Positions 1-8,697 of a stretch of DNA of 64,000 nucleotides are shown piece by piece; positions within the stretch are counted from its first letter, which is position 1; each line of letters starts with the position of its first letter. Origin of the DNA: Euzebya rosea. GTDB taxonomy: Bacteria; Actinomycetota; Nitriliruptoria; Euzebyales; Euzebyaceae. The position numbers and the translations under genes are program-made. The stretch spans positions 1 through 64,000 of the forward strand of contig NZ_PGDQ01000014.1 of the NCBI RefSeq assembly GCF_003073135.1, in the 5' to 3' direction. Below the pieces are notes generated by a model, which was given only the letters and a program-made list of their open reading frames with translations, ran no database searches and was not told where the DNA came from.

Positions 1-442
1 CCAGGTACATCGCCTCGAGCAGGTCACGGCAGGGTCCATCCAGGGCGAGCACGGCCTCGACGACCCAGTTGCGCTGGTTCCAGGCGTCGATGAAGTCGCC
101 GAGGGGTTCCAGGCGGTCGGCCAGCTCGGCCGCCTGCTGGTCTCGCACGGTCCGTTCGATCGCGCGCCAGGTGAGCCGTCGAGCCACGGTGGCGAGCCAC
201 GCGCCCAGCCGGTCGCCGTCCCGGACGGTGTCGAGGTTGGCGAGCAGCTCGGTGAACGTCGACTGCATGACGTCGGCTGCCCGCTCACGGTCCAGGCCGT
301 AGTTGAGCGGGATCGAGAACACCAGGCGTTCGTACCGGTTCAGCAGCCGTTCCCATGCCGCCTGGTCGCCGGCGCGGCATCGGTCCAGGAGCGAACTGCC
401 GTGCACCCGGTCCGGTGTGGGCCGGGCCCCCTCGGCCCCCAT
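1..442 (-). CDS. ECF-type RNA polymerase sigma factor, N-terminal part (runs off the left edge)
   Basis: Reading the minus strand from ATG at 442 gives 147 codons with no stop before the window edge. The protein has a sigma-70 region 2 pattern: a helical start with RCRAGDQAAWERLLNRY, then ERAADVMQSTFTELL and LGAWLATVARRLTWRAIER, the usual ECF core and promoter-melting segment. It then enters the linker and the first residues leading to region 4 (VEAVLALDGPCRDLLEAMYL). Region 4 is outside the window. A GTGGAG ribosome site sits just upstream of the ATG. The gene is divergent from the glycan operon at 599, so it may control envelope functions; that link is inference. The family call is firm; the regulon is unknown. 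Confidence 0.8.
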   Translation of the reverse strand, partial: MGAEGARPTPDRVHGSSLLDRCRAGDQAAWERLLNRYERLVFSIPLNYGLDRERAADVMQSTFTELLANLDTVRDGDRLGAWLATVARRLTWRAIERTVRDQQAAELADRLEPLGDFIDAWNQRNWVVEAVLALDGPCRDLLEAMYL

Positions 443-462
443 CGCTCCACTCACAGTCAGTG

Positions 463-492
463 ACACTACGCTGAAGCGATTGCACGTTGCAA
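463..492 (-). promoter_or_regulatory. Candidate promoter of the sigma factor gene
   Basis: On the minus strand TTGCAA (487-492) and TAGTGT (463-468) are separated by 18 bases, with the -10 about 20 bases before the ATG at 442. TAGTGT fits the actinobacterial TANNNT pattern. It is a by-eye match only. The remaining bases up to 598 hold no gene; the promoter of the glycan operon must also lie here but I could not pick it out. Confidence 0.35.
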
Positions 493-598
493 GAAGTTAT
501 GTACCTGTCGTGACCGCCCGACGCACTCCTCTACAGAACCGCAACCTCGTGGACTGTCCCGCCCGCGGCGACGGTCAGCATGACGGACAGGACGTCGG

Positions 599-1399
599 AT
601 GTTCCAGCCACGCCCCCCAGACGCGCAGTCCCCGCATCCCGGCGAGTGGCCGACGATCTCGGTCGTCGTGCCCACGGTGAACGAGGCCGCCAACCTGCCG
701 TACGTGCTGCCGCGGATCCCCGACTGGGTCCACGAGGTCATCCTCGTCGACGGGGAGTCGACGGACGGCACCGTGGACGTCGCACGGGTACTCCTGCCAT
801 CACTGCGAGTGATCGAGCAGCCGCGGAACGGCAAGGGGCAGGCGCTCATAGCGGGGATCACCGCCTCGACCGGCGAGGTGGTCGTCACCCTCGACGCCGA
901 CGGGTCCGCTGACCCTGCGGAGATCCCGGCGTTCGTGGGGGCGCTGCTGTCGGGCGCGGACTTCGCCAAGGGCACGCGGTTCGTCCAGGGCGGCGGGACG
1001 ACCGACATGGAGTGGTACCGCAGCACCGGCAACCACGGGCTCAAGCTGCTGGCCCGCGCGCTGTTCGGCGTCCGGTTCAGCGACCTGTGCTACGGCTACA
1101 ACGCCTTCTGGCGTGACCGTGTGCACCAGCTGGCGCTGGACTGCGACGGGTTCGAGATCGAGACGCTGATGGCGCTTCGCGCGGTCAAGGCACACCATCG
1201 CATCACCGAGGTGGCGTCGTTCGAGTCGCCCAGGGTCCACGGCCGCAGCAACCTGCGGACCTTCCGGGACGGGTTCCGGGTCCTGCGGACGATCGTGCGG
1301 GAGTGGCGGCTGGACATGCCCGTCCCGCCTGCAACCGTCGCGACGGAGCCCGACAGGGTCATCGTGCTCGACGACGTCACGCTGTCGGCGGCGTCGTGA
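599..1399 (+). CDS. GT2 glycosyltransferase, polyprenyl-phosphate sugar transferase-like
   Basis: The 266-residue protein is a family-2 glycosyltransferase. It begins with the nucleotide-binding strand ISVVVPTVNEAANL (about residues 20-33), has VDGESTDGT, and the metal-binding LDADGSADP (about 99-107). The overall pattern resembles dolichol/undecaprenyl-phosphate mannosyl- or glucosyltransferases, which load a lipid carrier with one sugar on the cytoplasmic membrane face. It has no C-terminal membrane helices, so it is the soluble type. It is the first gene of a tightly coupled operon; its stop overlaps the GTG of the next gene. Donor sugar and acceptor cannot be read from sequence. Family call firm, lipid-carrier role likely. 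Confidence 0.82.
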   Translation: MFQPRPPDAQSPHPGEWPTISVVVPTVNEAANLPYVLPRIPDWVHEVILVDGESTDGTVDVARVLLPSLRVIEQPRNGKGQALIAGITASTGEVVVTLDADGSADPAEIPAFVGALLSGADFAKGTRFVQGGGTTDMEWYRSTGNHGLKLLARALFGVRFSDLCYGYNAFWRDRVHQLALDCDGFEIETLMALRAVKAHHRITEVASFESPRVHGRSNLRTFRDGFRVLRTIVREWRLDMPVPPATVATEPDRVIVLDDVTLSAAS

Positions 1400-2358
1400 G
1401 GACGCCGTCTGCCACCGTCGTGGTGTGCGCCCACACGACCGAGCGCATCGGCGTGCTGGGCCAGGCCCTCCGCTCCCTCGACGCCCAGACCCGACCGCCT
1501 GATCAGGTCGTCCTGGTCATCGACCACAACGAGGCGTTGATGACCTACGCCCGGTTGGCGTGGCCGGCCCTCGACATCGTGGCTGCCGACGATCCGGCAG
1601 GACTGTCCGCGGCCCGCAACACGGGGCTCGCAGTGGCACGACACGACATCGTGGCGTTCCTCGACGACGACGCCGAGGCCGACCCCGCCTGGCTGCAGCG
1701 GATCGGCGCCGCGTTCGCCGACCCGACCGTGCAGGCGGTCGGAGGGCGTGCGGTACCGCAGTGGCCCGGGGAGCGGCCACGCTGGTTCCACCCCACGTTC
1801 GACTGGGTCGTGGGCTGCACCCACGAGGGTTCCCCCACCACCCCGGCCAGGGTACGCAACGTCATCGGCTGCTCGATGGCGTTCCGGGCCAGCGCACTGG
1901 CCGCGCTGGGCGGGTTCGACACCGGGGTCGGCCGGGGCGCCGCGGATGCCCTCGGGGCGGAGGAGACCGAGCTCTGCATCAGGCTGAGGCGACTCCTCGG
2001 ACCCGACTCGGTGCTGTTCGACCCGACGATCCAGGTCCGGCACCACGTCGACGGCGACCGCGCGCGGATGCGCTACTACCTGCGCCGCTGCCACGGTGAG
2101 GGGCGGTCCAAGGCACGCGTGGCGTCCACCCAGGGGCCCGACGATGCCCTGTCCAGCGAACGTGCCCACCTCCGGGCCACGCTGCCCGCAGCACTCGGAC
2201 GGTGTCTGGGCACGCCCGCCGGGTTGCGCAACGGCGGGCCGGCCCAGGCCGCCGCCATCGTCGCGGGGGTGCTCGCCGCAGCGGCGGGCTACGCCACCGA
2301 ACACCAGCGCCTCGCCAGGCAGGACCGGCTGCCGCGACACGAGGAGGCGATCGCATGA
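1396..2358 (+). CDS. GT2 glycosyltransferase
   Basis: Start is GTG at 1396, overlapping the previous stop as GTGA; upstream in-frame ATGs lie inside the preceding gene. The 320-residue product has a GT-A fold pattern: ATVVVCAHTTER at the N-terminus, GLSAARNTG, and AFLDDDAEADP as the DXD-type metal site (about residues 85-95). A later GAEETELCIRLRR segment matches the catalytic-base region of GT2 enzymes that read E-D/E-x-E. The C-terminal third is alanine-rich and may be a membrane-surface helix. It probably adds one sugar to the operon's glycan. Stop overlaps the ATG of the next gene (ATGA). Specificity unknown. Confidence 0.8.
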   Translation: MRTPSATVVVCAHTTERIGVLGQALRSLDAQTRPPDQVVLVIDHNEALMTYARLAWPALDIVAADDPAGLSAARNTGLAVARHDIVAFLDDDAEADPAWLQRIGAAFADPTVQAVGGRAVPQWPGERPRWFHPTFDWVVGCTHEGSPTTPARVRNVIGCSMAFRASALAALGGFDTGVGRGAADALGAEETELCIRLRRLLGPDSVLFDPTIQVRHHVDGDRARMRYYLRRCHGEGRSKARVASTQGPDDALSSERAHLRATLPAALGRCLGTPAGLRNGGPAQAAAIVAGVLAAAAGYATEHQRLARQDRLPRHEEAIA

Positions 2359-3596
2359 CCTTCAGGCCGGTGCAGCTCGTCGACGTCGACGTCGCAGATC
2401 CACCCGCCCGGATCGCCACAGGGACCACCCCCGATGGCCATCCCTACGAACGGGTCCAGATGTTGCTGCGGGACCGTGGCCGACCCGTCGGTGTCGCCGT
2501 GGTCGACGCACCCGGCGGCGTCGTCGACCGCGTCGAGATCACCGAGGCGATCGCCGGGATCGAGATGCCCTCGGGCCATGCGACGTCGTTCGCGGACCGA
2601 GGTCCGCTCGTCACCGTGCTGATCGCCACCCGGGACCGACCGGACTCCCTCAGGCGATGCCTCGCGTCCCTGTCCCGCCTTCGCTACCGACCCTTCACCG
2701 TGCTCGTGGTCGACAACGCCGTCACGGGGGAGGACACCCAGCGCGTCGTGCGGGAGGCGTGTCGAGACGGCCTGGACGTGACGTGGGTGCGCGAGCCGCT
2801 GGCCGGCCTGTCCACCGCACACAACGCGGGGCTCGGGCTGGTCGACACCTCGATCGTCGCCATCACCGACGACGACGTCGAGGTCGACCCCGACTGGTTG
2901 TCCGCCCTGGTCGACACCTTCGAGCGCAACCCCGACGCCGGCGCGGTCACCGGCCTGATCTACCCGGCCCGGCTGGACACCGTGACCCAGGCGCGGGCCG
3001 AGGGCAACGGCCTCGGGAAGGGGTTCAGCGAACGACGCTTCGACCTGGACCGCGACCGACCGTCGGACCGGCTGTTCCCGCTGCTGGTCGGCGAGTGCGG
3101 CTCCGGCGCCAACATCGCCATCCGACGCGACGCCCTGCAGGAGCTCGGCGGCTTCGACCTCGCACTGGGCGCCGGCAGCCCGAGCGCCGGAGGGGACGAC
3201 CTCGCGGTGATGCACGACCTGCTCGTCCGGGGCATGGCCATCGTCTACCAGCCCGCAGCCGTCGTCCGCCACCACCATCCCGACGATCCGCGGGCCCTGG
3301 CTCGCCAGGCCAAGGGGTACGGCCGCGGCCTGGGTGCCTACCTCGTCCGATGCGCCCTGGAGGACCCCGACGGGGCAACGATCCTGCGCCGCGCCATCCC
3401 GGCGGGCATGGCCCGCCTGGTCAGCCAGTCGGCGAGGGTCGCACCGGGAGCAGGACGTCGGCGGGGCCACAGCATGGTCCACCTGGTCGGACTGCTGTCC
3501 GGGCCGTGGGCCTACATGGCCGGACGACGCCGAGCGGAGCGGATCCGACCGCACGTCGGCGTCGGACTGACCGGCTCGGCGGAGGACGACCGGTGA
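2355..3596 (+). CDS. GT2 glycosyltransferase with N-terminal extension
   Basis: The 413-residue product starts at ATG 2355 (4-base overlap). Residues 1-80 form an extension rich in beta-strand-like sequence, seen in some actinobacterial GT2 proteins and of unknown role. The catalytic domain follows: LVTVLIATRDRPDSLRRCL, VLVVDNA, GLSTAHNAGLG and AITDDDVEVDPDWL, which is the metal-binding DDD site. SPSAGGDDLAVMHDLL is the usual second acidic site. It is a paralogue of the preceding gene (shared D-D-D context, shared GGFD segment). The two probably act in sequence on one growing glycan. Its stop overlaps the GTG of the deacetylase gene. Confidence 0.8.
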   Translation: MTFRPVQLVDVDVADPPARIATGTTPDGHPYERVQMLLRDRGRPVGVAVVDAPGGVVDRVEITEAIAGIEMPSGHATSFADRGPLVTVLIATRDRPDSLRRCLASLSRLRYRPFTVLVVDNAVTGEDTQRVVREACRDGLDVTWVREPLAGLSTAHNAGLGLVDTSIVAITDDDVEVDPDWLSALVDTFERNPDAGAVTGLIYPARLDTVTQARAEGNGLGKGFSERRFDLDRDRPSDRLFPLLVGECGSGANIAIRRDALQELGGFDLALGAGSPSAGGDDLAVMHDLLVRGMAIVYQPAAVVRHHHPDDPRALARQAKGYGRGLGAYLVRCALEDPDGATILRRAIPAGMARLVSQSARVAPGAGRRRGHSMVHLVGLLSGPWAYMAGRRRAERIRPHVGVGLTGSAEDDR

Positions 3597-4390
3597 GCAT
3601 CCCGATCCTGATGCTGCACAGCATCGCCCCGACCGGACCCGAGGGCCTGTCGCGCTGGCGGACGACCCCGTGGCGGCTGGCGGCCCACCTCGTGGCGCTC
3701 GTGGAGGAGGGGTACACGCCCGTGTCGCTGCGGCAGGTCGTGGCCGCTCGGGACGGTGCGCCGCTGCCCAGACGGCCCTACGCGGTCACCGTCGACGACG
3801 GCTTCGCCGACTTCGCCCACGAGGCCCTCCCCGTGCTGGAGCTGCTGGACGTCCCGAGCACCGTGCTGGTCACGACGGGCTACCTCGGCGGCCGCGCCGA
3901 GTGGCTGGCGCCGCAGGGCGCAGGCGATGTGGCCATGATGTCTGCCGCTGACATCGCCGCCCTGCCGGACCACGTCGAGGTCGGGGCACACGGGCACACC
4001 CACGCCATGATGGACCTGCTCGACGTCGGTCGGGCCCGGGACGAGCTGGCCACCGGCCGGGCGACCCTCGAGGCCATCCTCGGGCGTCCGGTCACGACCG
4101 TGGCCTATCCCCACGGCTACTCCACCAGGGCCGTCAGGCACGCCGCGGCAGCCCTCGGCTACCGCACAGGACTGGCCGTCGCGGACCGCCTCCACGGCCA
4201 CGACGACGACCCGTTCGCCATCGCCCGCGTCGAGGTCAGGGGCGACATGGAGCCCGACGACCTGCTCCGCCACCTTCACGCCTGCAGCACCCGTGACCCG
4301 CTGATGGCCCCCGTGGCACGCCGGGCCTGGCGTGCGGTCCGGCGAGGGACGGTCGGCCGGCAACAACGCCAGCTGGCAGGTGTCGGATGA
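3593..4390 (+). CDS. Polysaccharide deacetylase (NodB/CE4 family)
   Basis: GTG at 3593 overlaps the previous stop; 265 residues. The N-terminus IPILMLHSIA is the usual first strand of CE4 proteins. The NodB motif 1 reads TVDDGFADF (the catalytic/metal Asp pair). Motif 2 reads VGAHGHTHAMMD, giving the two zinc-binding histidines. VAYPHGY with a following LGYRTGLAV completes the fold. The enzyme is expected to remove N-acetyl (or O-acetyl) groups from a polymer. No signal peptide is visible, so it either acts in the cytoplasm on a lipid-linked intermediate or leaves by another route. Gene order puts it in glycan assembly. The family call is firm. Confidence 0.85.
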   Translation: MSIPILMLHSIAPTGPEGLSRWRTTPWRLAAHLVALVEEGYTPVSLRQVVAARDGAPLPRRPYAVTVDDGFADFAHEALPVLELLDVPSTVLVTTGYLGGRAEWLAPQGAGDVAMMSAADIAALPDHVEVGAHGHTHAMMDLLDVGRARDELATGRATLEAILGRPVTTVAYPHGYSTRAVRHAAAALGYRTGLAVADRLHGHDDDPFAIARVEVRGDMEPDDLLRHLHACSTRDPLMAPVARRAWRAVRRGTVGRQQRQLAGVG

Positions 4391-5472
4391 CCGGCATCCG
4401 GCTGCGGGAGGTCGTGGCGCCGGCGCCCCCGGCGGAGTGGTCGGCCGTCGCCGCCACGGACCCACACACCCTCGTGTCCCAGACGCCGGCGGCCAGCCGT
4501 GCCGCCGCCCGGTCGTGGGGCGCTGCGGACGGGAGCCGCCTCTACACGTTCGCCGACGGCACCCGCGCCGTCCTGCCGGGTGTCCGGATCGGGGTCGGGT
4601 CCGCCGCACGGCTGGCCTCGCAGCCGGGCGCGTGGGGGTTCGGTGGCCTGATCGCCGACCAGCCGCTGCGGCCGTCCCACGTCGCCGCCGTGCTGGACGA
4701 TCTCCGCCGCCGGGGTCCCGCACAGGTTCACCTGCGACCCAACCCGCTGGACGCCGCCGTGTGGCATGACGCCGGCCGGGGGGCACCCGTCGTCCGTCCG
4801 GCCTCCGCCGGGGTGCTGGACCTGCGAGGAGGATGGGACCGGGTGCAGGACGAGGGCTTCAGCAAGAGCACCCGTCGGCTGGTCCGACGCGCACAGCGCG
4901 AGGGGATCGAGGTTCGCTGCTCGAGGACCGACGGGGACATCGACGCCTTCCTCCAGCTGCTCGCCATGTCCGTCACCCGCTGGGCCCGCCGCGACGGCGA
5001 GATCCCGGCAGTCGCCCACCTCCGCAAGCGCATCCGGGATCCCCGCCGGCGGCTGCGGCGCCTCCGCGACGCGATCGGGCCGTCCTTCCGGCTCTACCTG
5101 GCCCTCCTCGACGGCCATCCGATCAGCGGCGCGCTCGTGCTGCAGGGGGGCAACGCCCACTACACACGTGGTGCCATGGACATCGACGCCGTCGGCCAGA
5201 CGGGCGCCACGCACCTGCTGCAGGCCACGGCCATCCGGGCCGCCGCCGAGGCGGGCTGCGCGCACTACCACATGGGTGACAGCGCCCCCGGGAGCGGGCT
5301 GGAGTCGTACAAGCAACGGTTCGGCGCCGTCCCCGTGCCCTACGCGTCCTACCGGCTGGAGCGCCTGCCGTTCACCCGCTGGGAGACCGTCGCACGTGGA
5401 ACCGCCAGGGCAGTCCTGGTGCGGACGCCCGCGCCGGACGGTGCCGTCTCCGAGGCAGGTGCCCGTGCCTGA
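4387..5472 (+). CDS. FemAB/GNAT-like transferase
   Basis: The 361-residue product starts at ATG 4387 with a 4-base overlap. It has the layout of the GNAT-fold FemAB/BioF2-like proteins of polysaccharide operons: an N-terminal half around LVSQTP, a basic segment SKSTRRLVRRAQREGIEV in the middle, and a C-terminal GNAT half with LYLALLDGHPISGALVL followed by GATHLLQATAIRAAAEAGCAHYHMGD. Known relatives transfer aminoacyl or acyl groups onto peptidoglycan or exopolysaccharide intermediates. Here the neighbours suggest decoration of the glycan built by the operon, possibly on amino groups freed by the deacetylase just upstream. That coupling is inference. Confidence 0.65.
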   Translation: MTGIRLREVVAPAPPAEWSAVAATDPHTLVSQTPAASRAAARSWGAADGSRLYTFADGTRAVLPGVRIGVGSAARLASQPGAWGFGGLIADQPLRPSHVAAVLDDLRRRGPAQVHLRPNPLDAAVWHDAGRGAPVVRPASAGVLDLRGGWDRVQDEGFSKSTRRLVRRAQREGIEVRCSRTDGDIDAFLQLLAMSVTRWARRDGEIPAVAHLRKRIRDPRRRLRRLRDAIGPSFRLYLALLDGHPISGALVLQGGNAHYTRGAMDIDAVGQTGATHLLQATAIRAAAEAGCAHYHMGDSAPGSGLESYKQRFGAVPVPYASYRLERLPFTRWETVARGTARAVLVRTPAPDGAVSEAGARA

Positions 5473-6334
5473 GGGCCTCCGAGGATGGGTCGGCCCACGG
5501 CGCCTGGTCGTGCTGGTGGTGGCGCTGCTCGCCGTGGCGATGGTCCTCTCCGGCGTGGCCAGCGGGGCCTGCGAGAGCCTGGAGTTCTACCGTCGACGCG
5601 ACCCCGGTGGCCCGTCGGTCGTCGACCGGTTCGACGGGACCGAGCTGGACGATGCGCGGTGGACCCGCTGCTACTGGTGGGACGACGATGGCTGCACCAA
5701 CCTCGGCAACGCCGAGCTGCAGTGGTACCTGCCCGACCAGGTCCAGGTCGCCGACGGCGTGGTTCGGCTGGTGGCCGACGACCGGCCCCACACCACCGAC
5801 GACGGCACCCGCTGGAGCCACCGGTCGGGGATGATCACGACCGGACCGCCGACGCACGACGGCGAACCGCGGTTGGCGTTCACCTACGGCGAGGTCGAGG
5901 TCCGCGCGCGGGTCCCCGCCGGCAGCGGCCTGTGGCCGGCCATCTGGATGCTGCCCGCCACGACGGAGTCCCGGCCCGAGATCGACCTGATGGAGGTGCT
6001 CGGCGACTCCACCGACATCCTGCGCATGCACGTGCACTACGTCGACGGCGACGGGGAGCGCCAGTCGCTGGGCCAGGACGTGGACGTCGAGGACCTCGCC
6101 GAGGACTTCCACACCTACGGCCTGCGGTGGGCACCCGACCGGCTGGAGTTCCTGCTCGACGGCCGGACGGTCTGGGAGGTCACCGAACCCGACGCGATCC
6201 CCCACGAACCGATGTACCTGCTGGTGAACCTCGCTGTCGGCGGCGAGTGGCCGGGCCCGCCCGGCCCGGACACCTCGTTCCCGACGTCCTTCGACATCGA
6301 CGAGGTCGTGATCCGTCCCCGGTGCGGCTCGTGA
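5465..6334 (+). CDS. Membrane-anchored or secreted GH16 glycoside hydrolase
   Basis: GTG 5465 is chosen because GAGG lies nine bases upstream; GTG 5459 is the alternative. The 289-residue product has an N-terminal hydrophobic segment (about residues 13-34), so it is exported or anchored. The rest is a beta-jellyroll GH16 domain with the catalytic EIDLME at residues 172-177: first Glu as nucleophile, last Glu as acid/base. Flanking WPAIWMLP and the later EFLLDGRTVWEV segment are typical of laminarinase/lichenase-like members. In glycan operons such enzymes trim, release or remodel the polymer outside the cell. Substrate linkage (beta-1,3 or 1,4) cannot be told. Confidence 0.85.
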   Translation: MPEGLRGWVGPRRLVVLVVALLAVAMVLSGVASGACESLEFYRRRDPGGPSVVDRFDGTELDDARWTRCYWWDDDGCTNLGNAELQWYLPDQVQVADGVVRLVADDRPHTTDDGTRWSHRSGMITTGPPTHDGEPRLAFTYGEVEVRARVPAGSGLWPAIWMLPATTESRPEIDLMEVLGDSTDILRMHVHYVDGDGERQSLGQDVDVEDLAEDFHTYGLRWAPDRLEFLLDGRTVWEVTEPDAIPHEPMYLLVNLAVGGEWPGPPGPDTSFPTSFDIDEVVIRPRCGS

Positions 6335-8697
6335 CACAGGTCGAGGAGGCCACGACCCGGTCGGGCGGCACACGGGCCCGCACGGCGGCGACGGTGCGCG
6401 CCCTCGTCGAGGATCCGCTGGCGCGCCACGGGTACGTCATCGGCCTGTCCTCCCTCGCCACCTCGGTCCTCGGCGTGGCCTTCTGGACCGTCGCCGCCCG
6501 ACGGTTCGACGCCGCGACGGTCGGGATCGGCGCCGCGCTGGTCGCCGTGCTCGCGCTGCTGGGCAACATCGCCCAGCTCGGGTTGGTCAACGGGTTCAAC
6601 CGGTACCTGCCCGTGGCCGGTGGCCGGGCACGATGGTTCCTGCGCACCGGCGGGACGACCGCAGCGCTCGCTGGATGGCTGGCGGGTGCGATGTTCCTGC
6701 TGGGCCTGTCGTGGTGGGCACCGGACCTCGTGCCCGCACTGGAGGGCACCAGCGCGTGGTGGTGGTTCCCGGCCGTGGCTGCCTGCTGGACCCTGTTCGT
6801 CGTGCAGGACGGCGTCCTGGCCGGGTTGCGGCGCAGCTCCGTGCTGCTGGCCTCCAACCTCGGCTACGCCGTCGCCAAGCTCGTCGTGCTCCTGGTGCTG
6901 CCCGTGACCGCGGCGCTGGCCGTCTTCTGGGCGTGGATCGCGGCGTTGCCGCTCGTCGTCGCCACGGTCTGGGCCGGCGTCGCCCGATCGCTCCCGCCGT
7001 CGTCTCCCGGGCCCGATACGGCGCCCGAGGACCTGACGCTCGGGGGTGTCGGACGGTTCCTGACCGTCGACCACGTTGCCTCGCTGCTGTACACCGCGTC
7101 GCAGGGACTGCTGCCGGTGCTGCTCCTCGCCCACGTGGGCCCGGCCGGCACCGCCTACTTCTCGCTGACCTGGTCGACGGCGTACGTGCCGTACCTCCTG
7201 GGACGGGGTCTCGGTATGTCGTTGCTGACCGAGGCCGCCGCCGCGCCGCACGACGCCACCCGCCTGGCGCTGCGATCCCTCCGTCGCGGGGCCGTGGTCC
7301 TGGTGCCGGCGGCGGTCGTCGGCGTGGTCGCCGCGCCGCTGTTGCTGTCGCTGTTCGGGCCGGAGTACCGCGCCGCCGGCACGACCCTCCTTCGCCTGCT
7401 GGTGGTGGCCACCCTCCCCGGGCTGGTGGTGACCACCGGGATGGCCGTGCTGCGCGCCACCGGACGGTACCGGCGGCTGCTGCTGGTCTCGGCCGGGGTG
7501 TCGGTGGGTGTGCTGGGCGGCGCCGGGCCGGCCGTGGAACGGGCAGGGATCACCGGCGTCGGCTGGCTGTGGCTCGGCCTGAGCCTCCTGGCAGCCCTCG
7601 CCCTGAACGACACACTCCGCGAATCCCCCATCCGAGCGATCCTCACCAGCCTGTGGCTGCACCTGCGCGGGATGCGTGTCGTCGGGGGAGGGCCCGGACC
7701 GGCCCCCGACCCGCTGTCGACCTTCCCTGCGCTCCGGGGACGTCCACTGGACCTCGAGGCCCTGCCCGGTGGGGGCGAGGTGGCGATCAGCGCCGTGACC
7801 GACCCGGGGTCCGGGGACCGGCTCGTCGTGCGAACCGCGTCGACACCGCACGGGACCGCGGCGATCCTCGCTGCCGGCGACGCCCTGCGCAGGCGCACCA
7901 CGCGGCGGCTGGACGGCCTGGTCGGGCGCCCCACCCTGATCGACCTGACCACCGAGCCGTTCGCCGCCAGCGTCGAGACGCGGCTGGCCGGCGTCCGCGC
8001 GGACCACCTCGTCGGCAACGGCCTGTCGCGCCGCGAGGCCACGGAGATCGCCGCTCGGACGCTGCAGCACCTGCACCGGGACACCACGTCCCCCACGACG
8101 CCCGCCACACGGCAGCGATGGGTGGAGGAGACCAGCCGCCCGCTGGTCGAGGCGCTCTCCGGGTCGGGTCGTGTGGCCGCGCTCGAGCGGCTCCGGGAGG
8201 TCCTCGACCCGCTCACGGCCCGGCTGGCGTTCGCGGCCATCGACCACGCGGTCGTCCACGGCGACGCCTGGCTGGGCAACGTGGTGATCGATCCGGCGCG
8301 GCTGGGCGAGCTCCGGCCCGGCTCGGCGTGGTGGGAGGGCCGCACAGCGGGCCCCCACGCGCCGGTCGGACTGGTCGACTGGGAGGCGTCCGCCCTCGGC
8401 AACCCGCTCGTCGACCTCTCGACCCTCGTGCTCAGCAGCCGGCTGGCCACGCACGGTGGCCAGCTCGGCCCACATGTCGTCGGGCTTCGGGCCGGCGGCG
8501 GCCTGGAGCCGTGGGAGCAGGCGATCCTCACCGCCGCGGGAGCCGGGGCGACCGACCCCACCGCCGGCCTGCCGACCCTCGAGGACGCCGTGTTCCTCGG
8601 CTGGCTGGGCCTGGTCACGGCAACGATCCCCACGTCCCCCCGATACCAGCCGGGCACCCGCTGGTTCGCGCTCAATGTTGATCTCGTCCTCCGCTGA
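6331..8697 (+). CDS. Polysaccharide flippase fused to an aminoglycoside-phosphotransferase-like kinase
   Basis: GTG 6331 overlaps the previous stop. The 788-residue protein has two parts. Residues about 20-440 form around twelve hydrophobic segments of the Wzx/MVF flippase type (start RHGYVIGLSSLATSVLG), which move lipid-linked sugars across the membrane. After a proline-rich link, residues about 470-780 form a kinase-like fold. It has HGDAWLGN (catalytic Asp645, metal Asn650) and LVDWEAS (Asp683), the Brenner and DFG-equivalent motifs of APH-type small-molecule kinases. No stop or frameshift separates the parts. The kinase half should face the cytoplasm and could phosphorylate the cargo or its lipid carrier; that is inference. 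An assembly artefact is unlikely because both frames are continuous. Confidence 0.78.
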   Translation: MTQVEEATTRSGGTRARTAATVRALVEDPLARHGYVIGLSSLATSVLGVAFWTVAARRFDAATVGIGAALVAVLALLGNIAQLGLVNGFNRYLPVAGGRARWFLRTGGTTAALAGWLAGAMFLLGLSWWAPDLVPALEGTSAWWWFPAVAACWTLFVVQDGVLAGLRRSSVLLASNLGYAVAKLVVLLVLPVTAALAVFWAWIAALPLVVATVWAGVARSLPPSSPGPDTAPEDLTLGGVGRFLTVDHVASLLYTASQGLLPVLLLAHVGPAGTAYFSLTWSTAYVPYLLGRGLGMSLLTEAAAAPHDATRLALRSLRRGAVVLVPAAVVGVVAAPLLLSLFGPEYRAAGTTLLRLLVVATLPGLVVTTGMAVLRATGRYRRLLLVSAGVSVGVLGGAGPAVERAGITGVGWLWLGLSLLAALALNDTLRESPIRAILTSLWLHLRGMRVVGGGPGPAPDPLSTFPALRGRPLDLEALPGGGEVAISAVTDPGSGDRLVVRTASTPHGTAAILAAGDALRRRTTRRLDGLVGRPTLIDLTTEPFAASVETRLAGVRADHLVGNGLSRREATEIAARTLQHLHRDTTSPTTPATRQRWVEETSRPLVEALSGSGRVAALERLREVLDPLTARLAFAAIDHAVVHGDAWLGNVVIDPARLGELRPGSAWWEGRTAGPHAPVGLVDWEASALGNPLVDLSTLVLSSRLATHGGQLGPHVVGLRAGGGLEPWEQAILTAAGAGATDPTAGLPTLEDAVFLGWLGLVTATIPTSPRYQPGTRWFALNVDLVLR

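Noticed and set aside
1303-1395. ATG 1303 as start of the second glycosyltransferase
   Set aside because: It would overlap the preceding gene by almost 100 bases and add an arginine-rich tail foreign to the family; GTG 1396 gives the 4-base overlap seen throughout the operon.
6331-8697. The flippase-kinase fusion as a sequencing artefact
   Set aside because: The reading frame is continuous with normal codon use across the join and both halves keep conserved motifs; I kept it as one gene.
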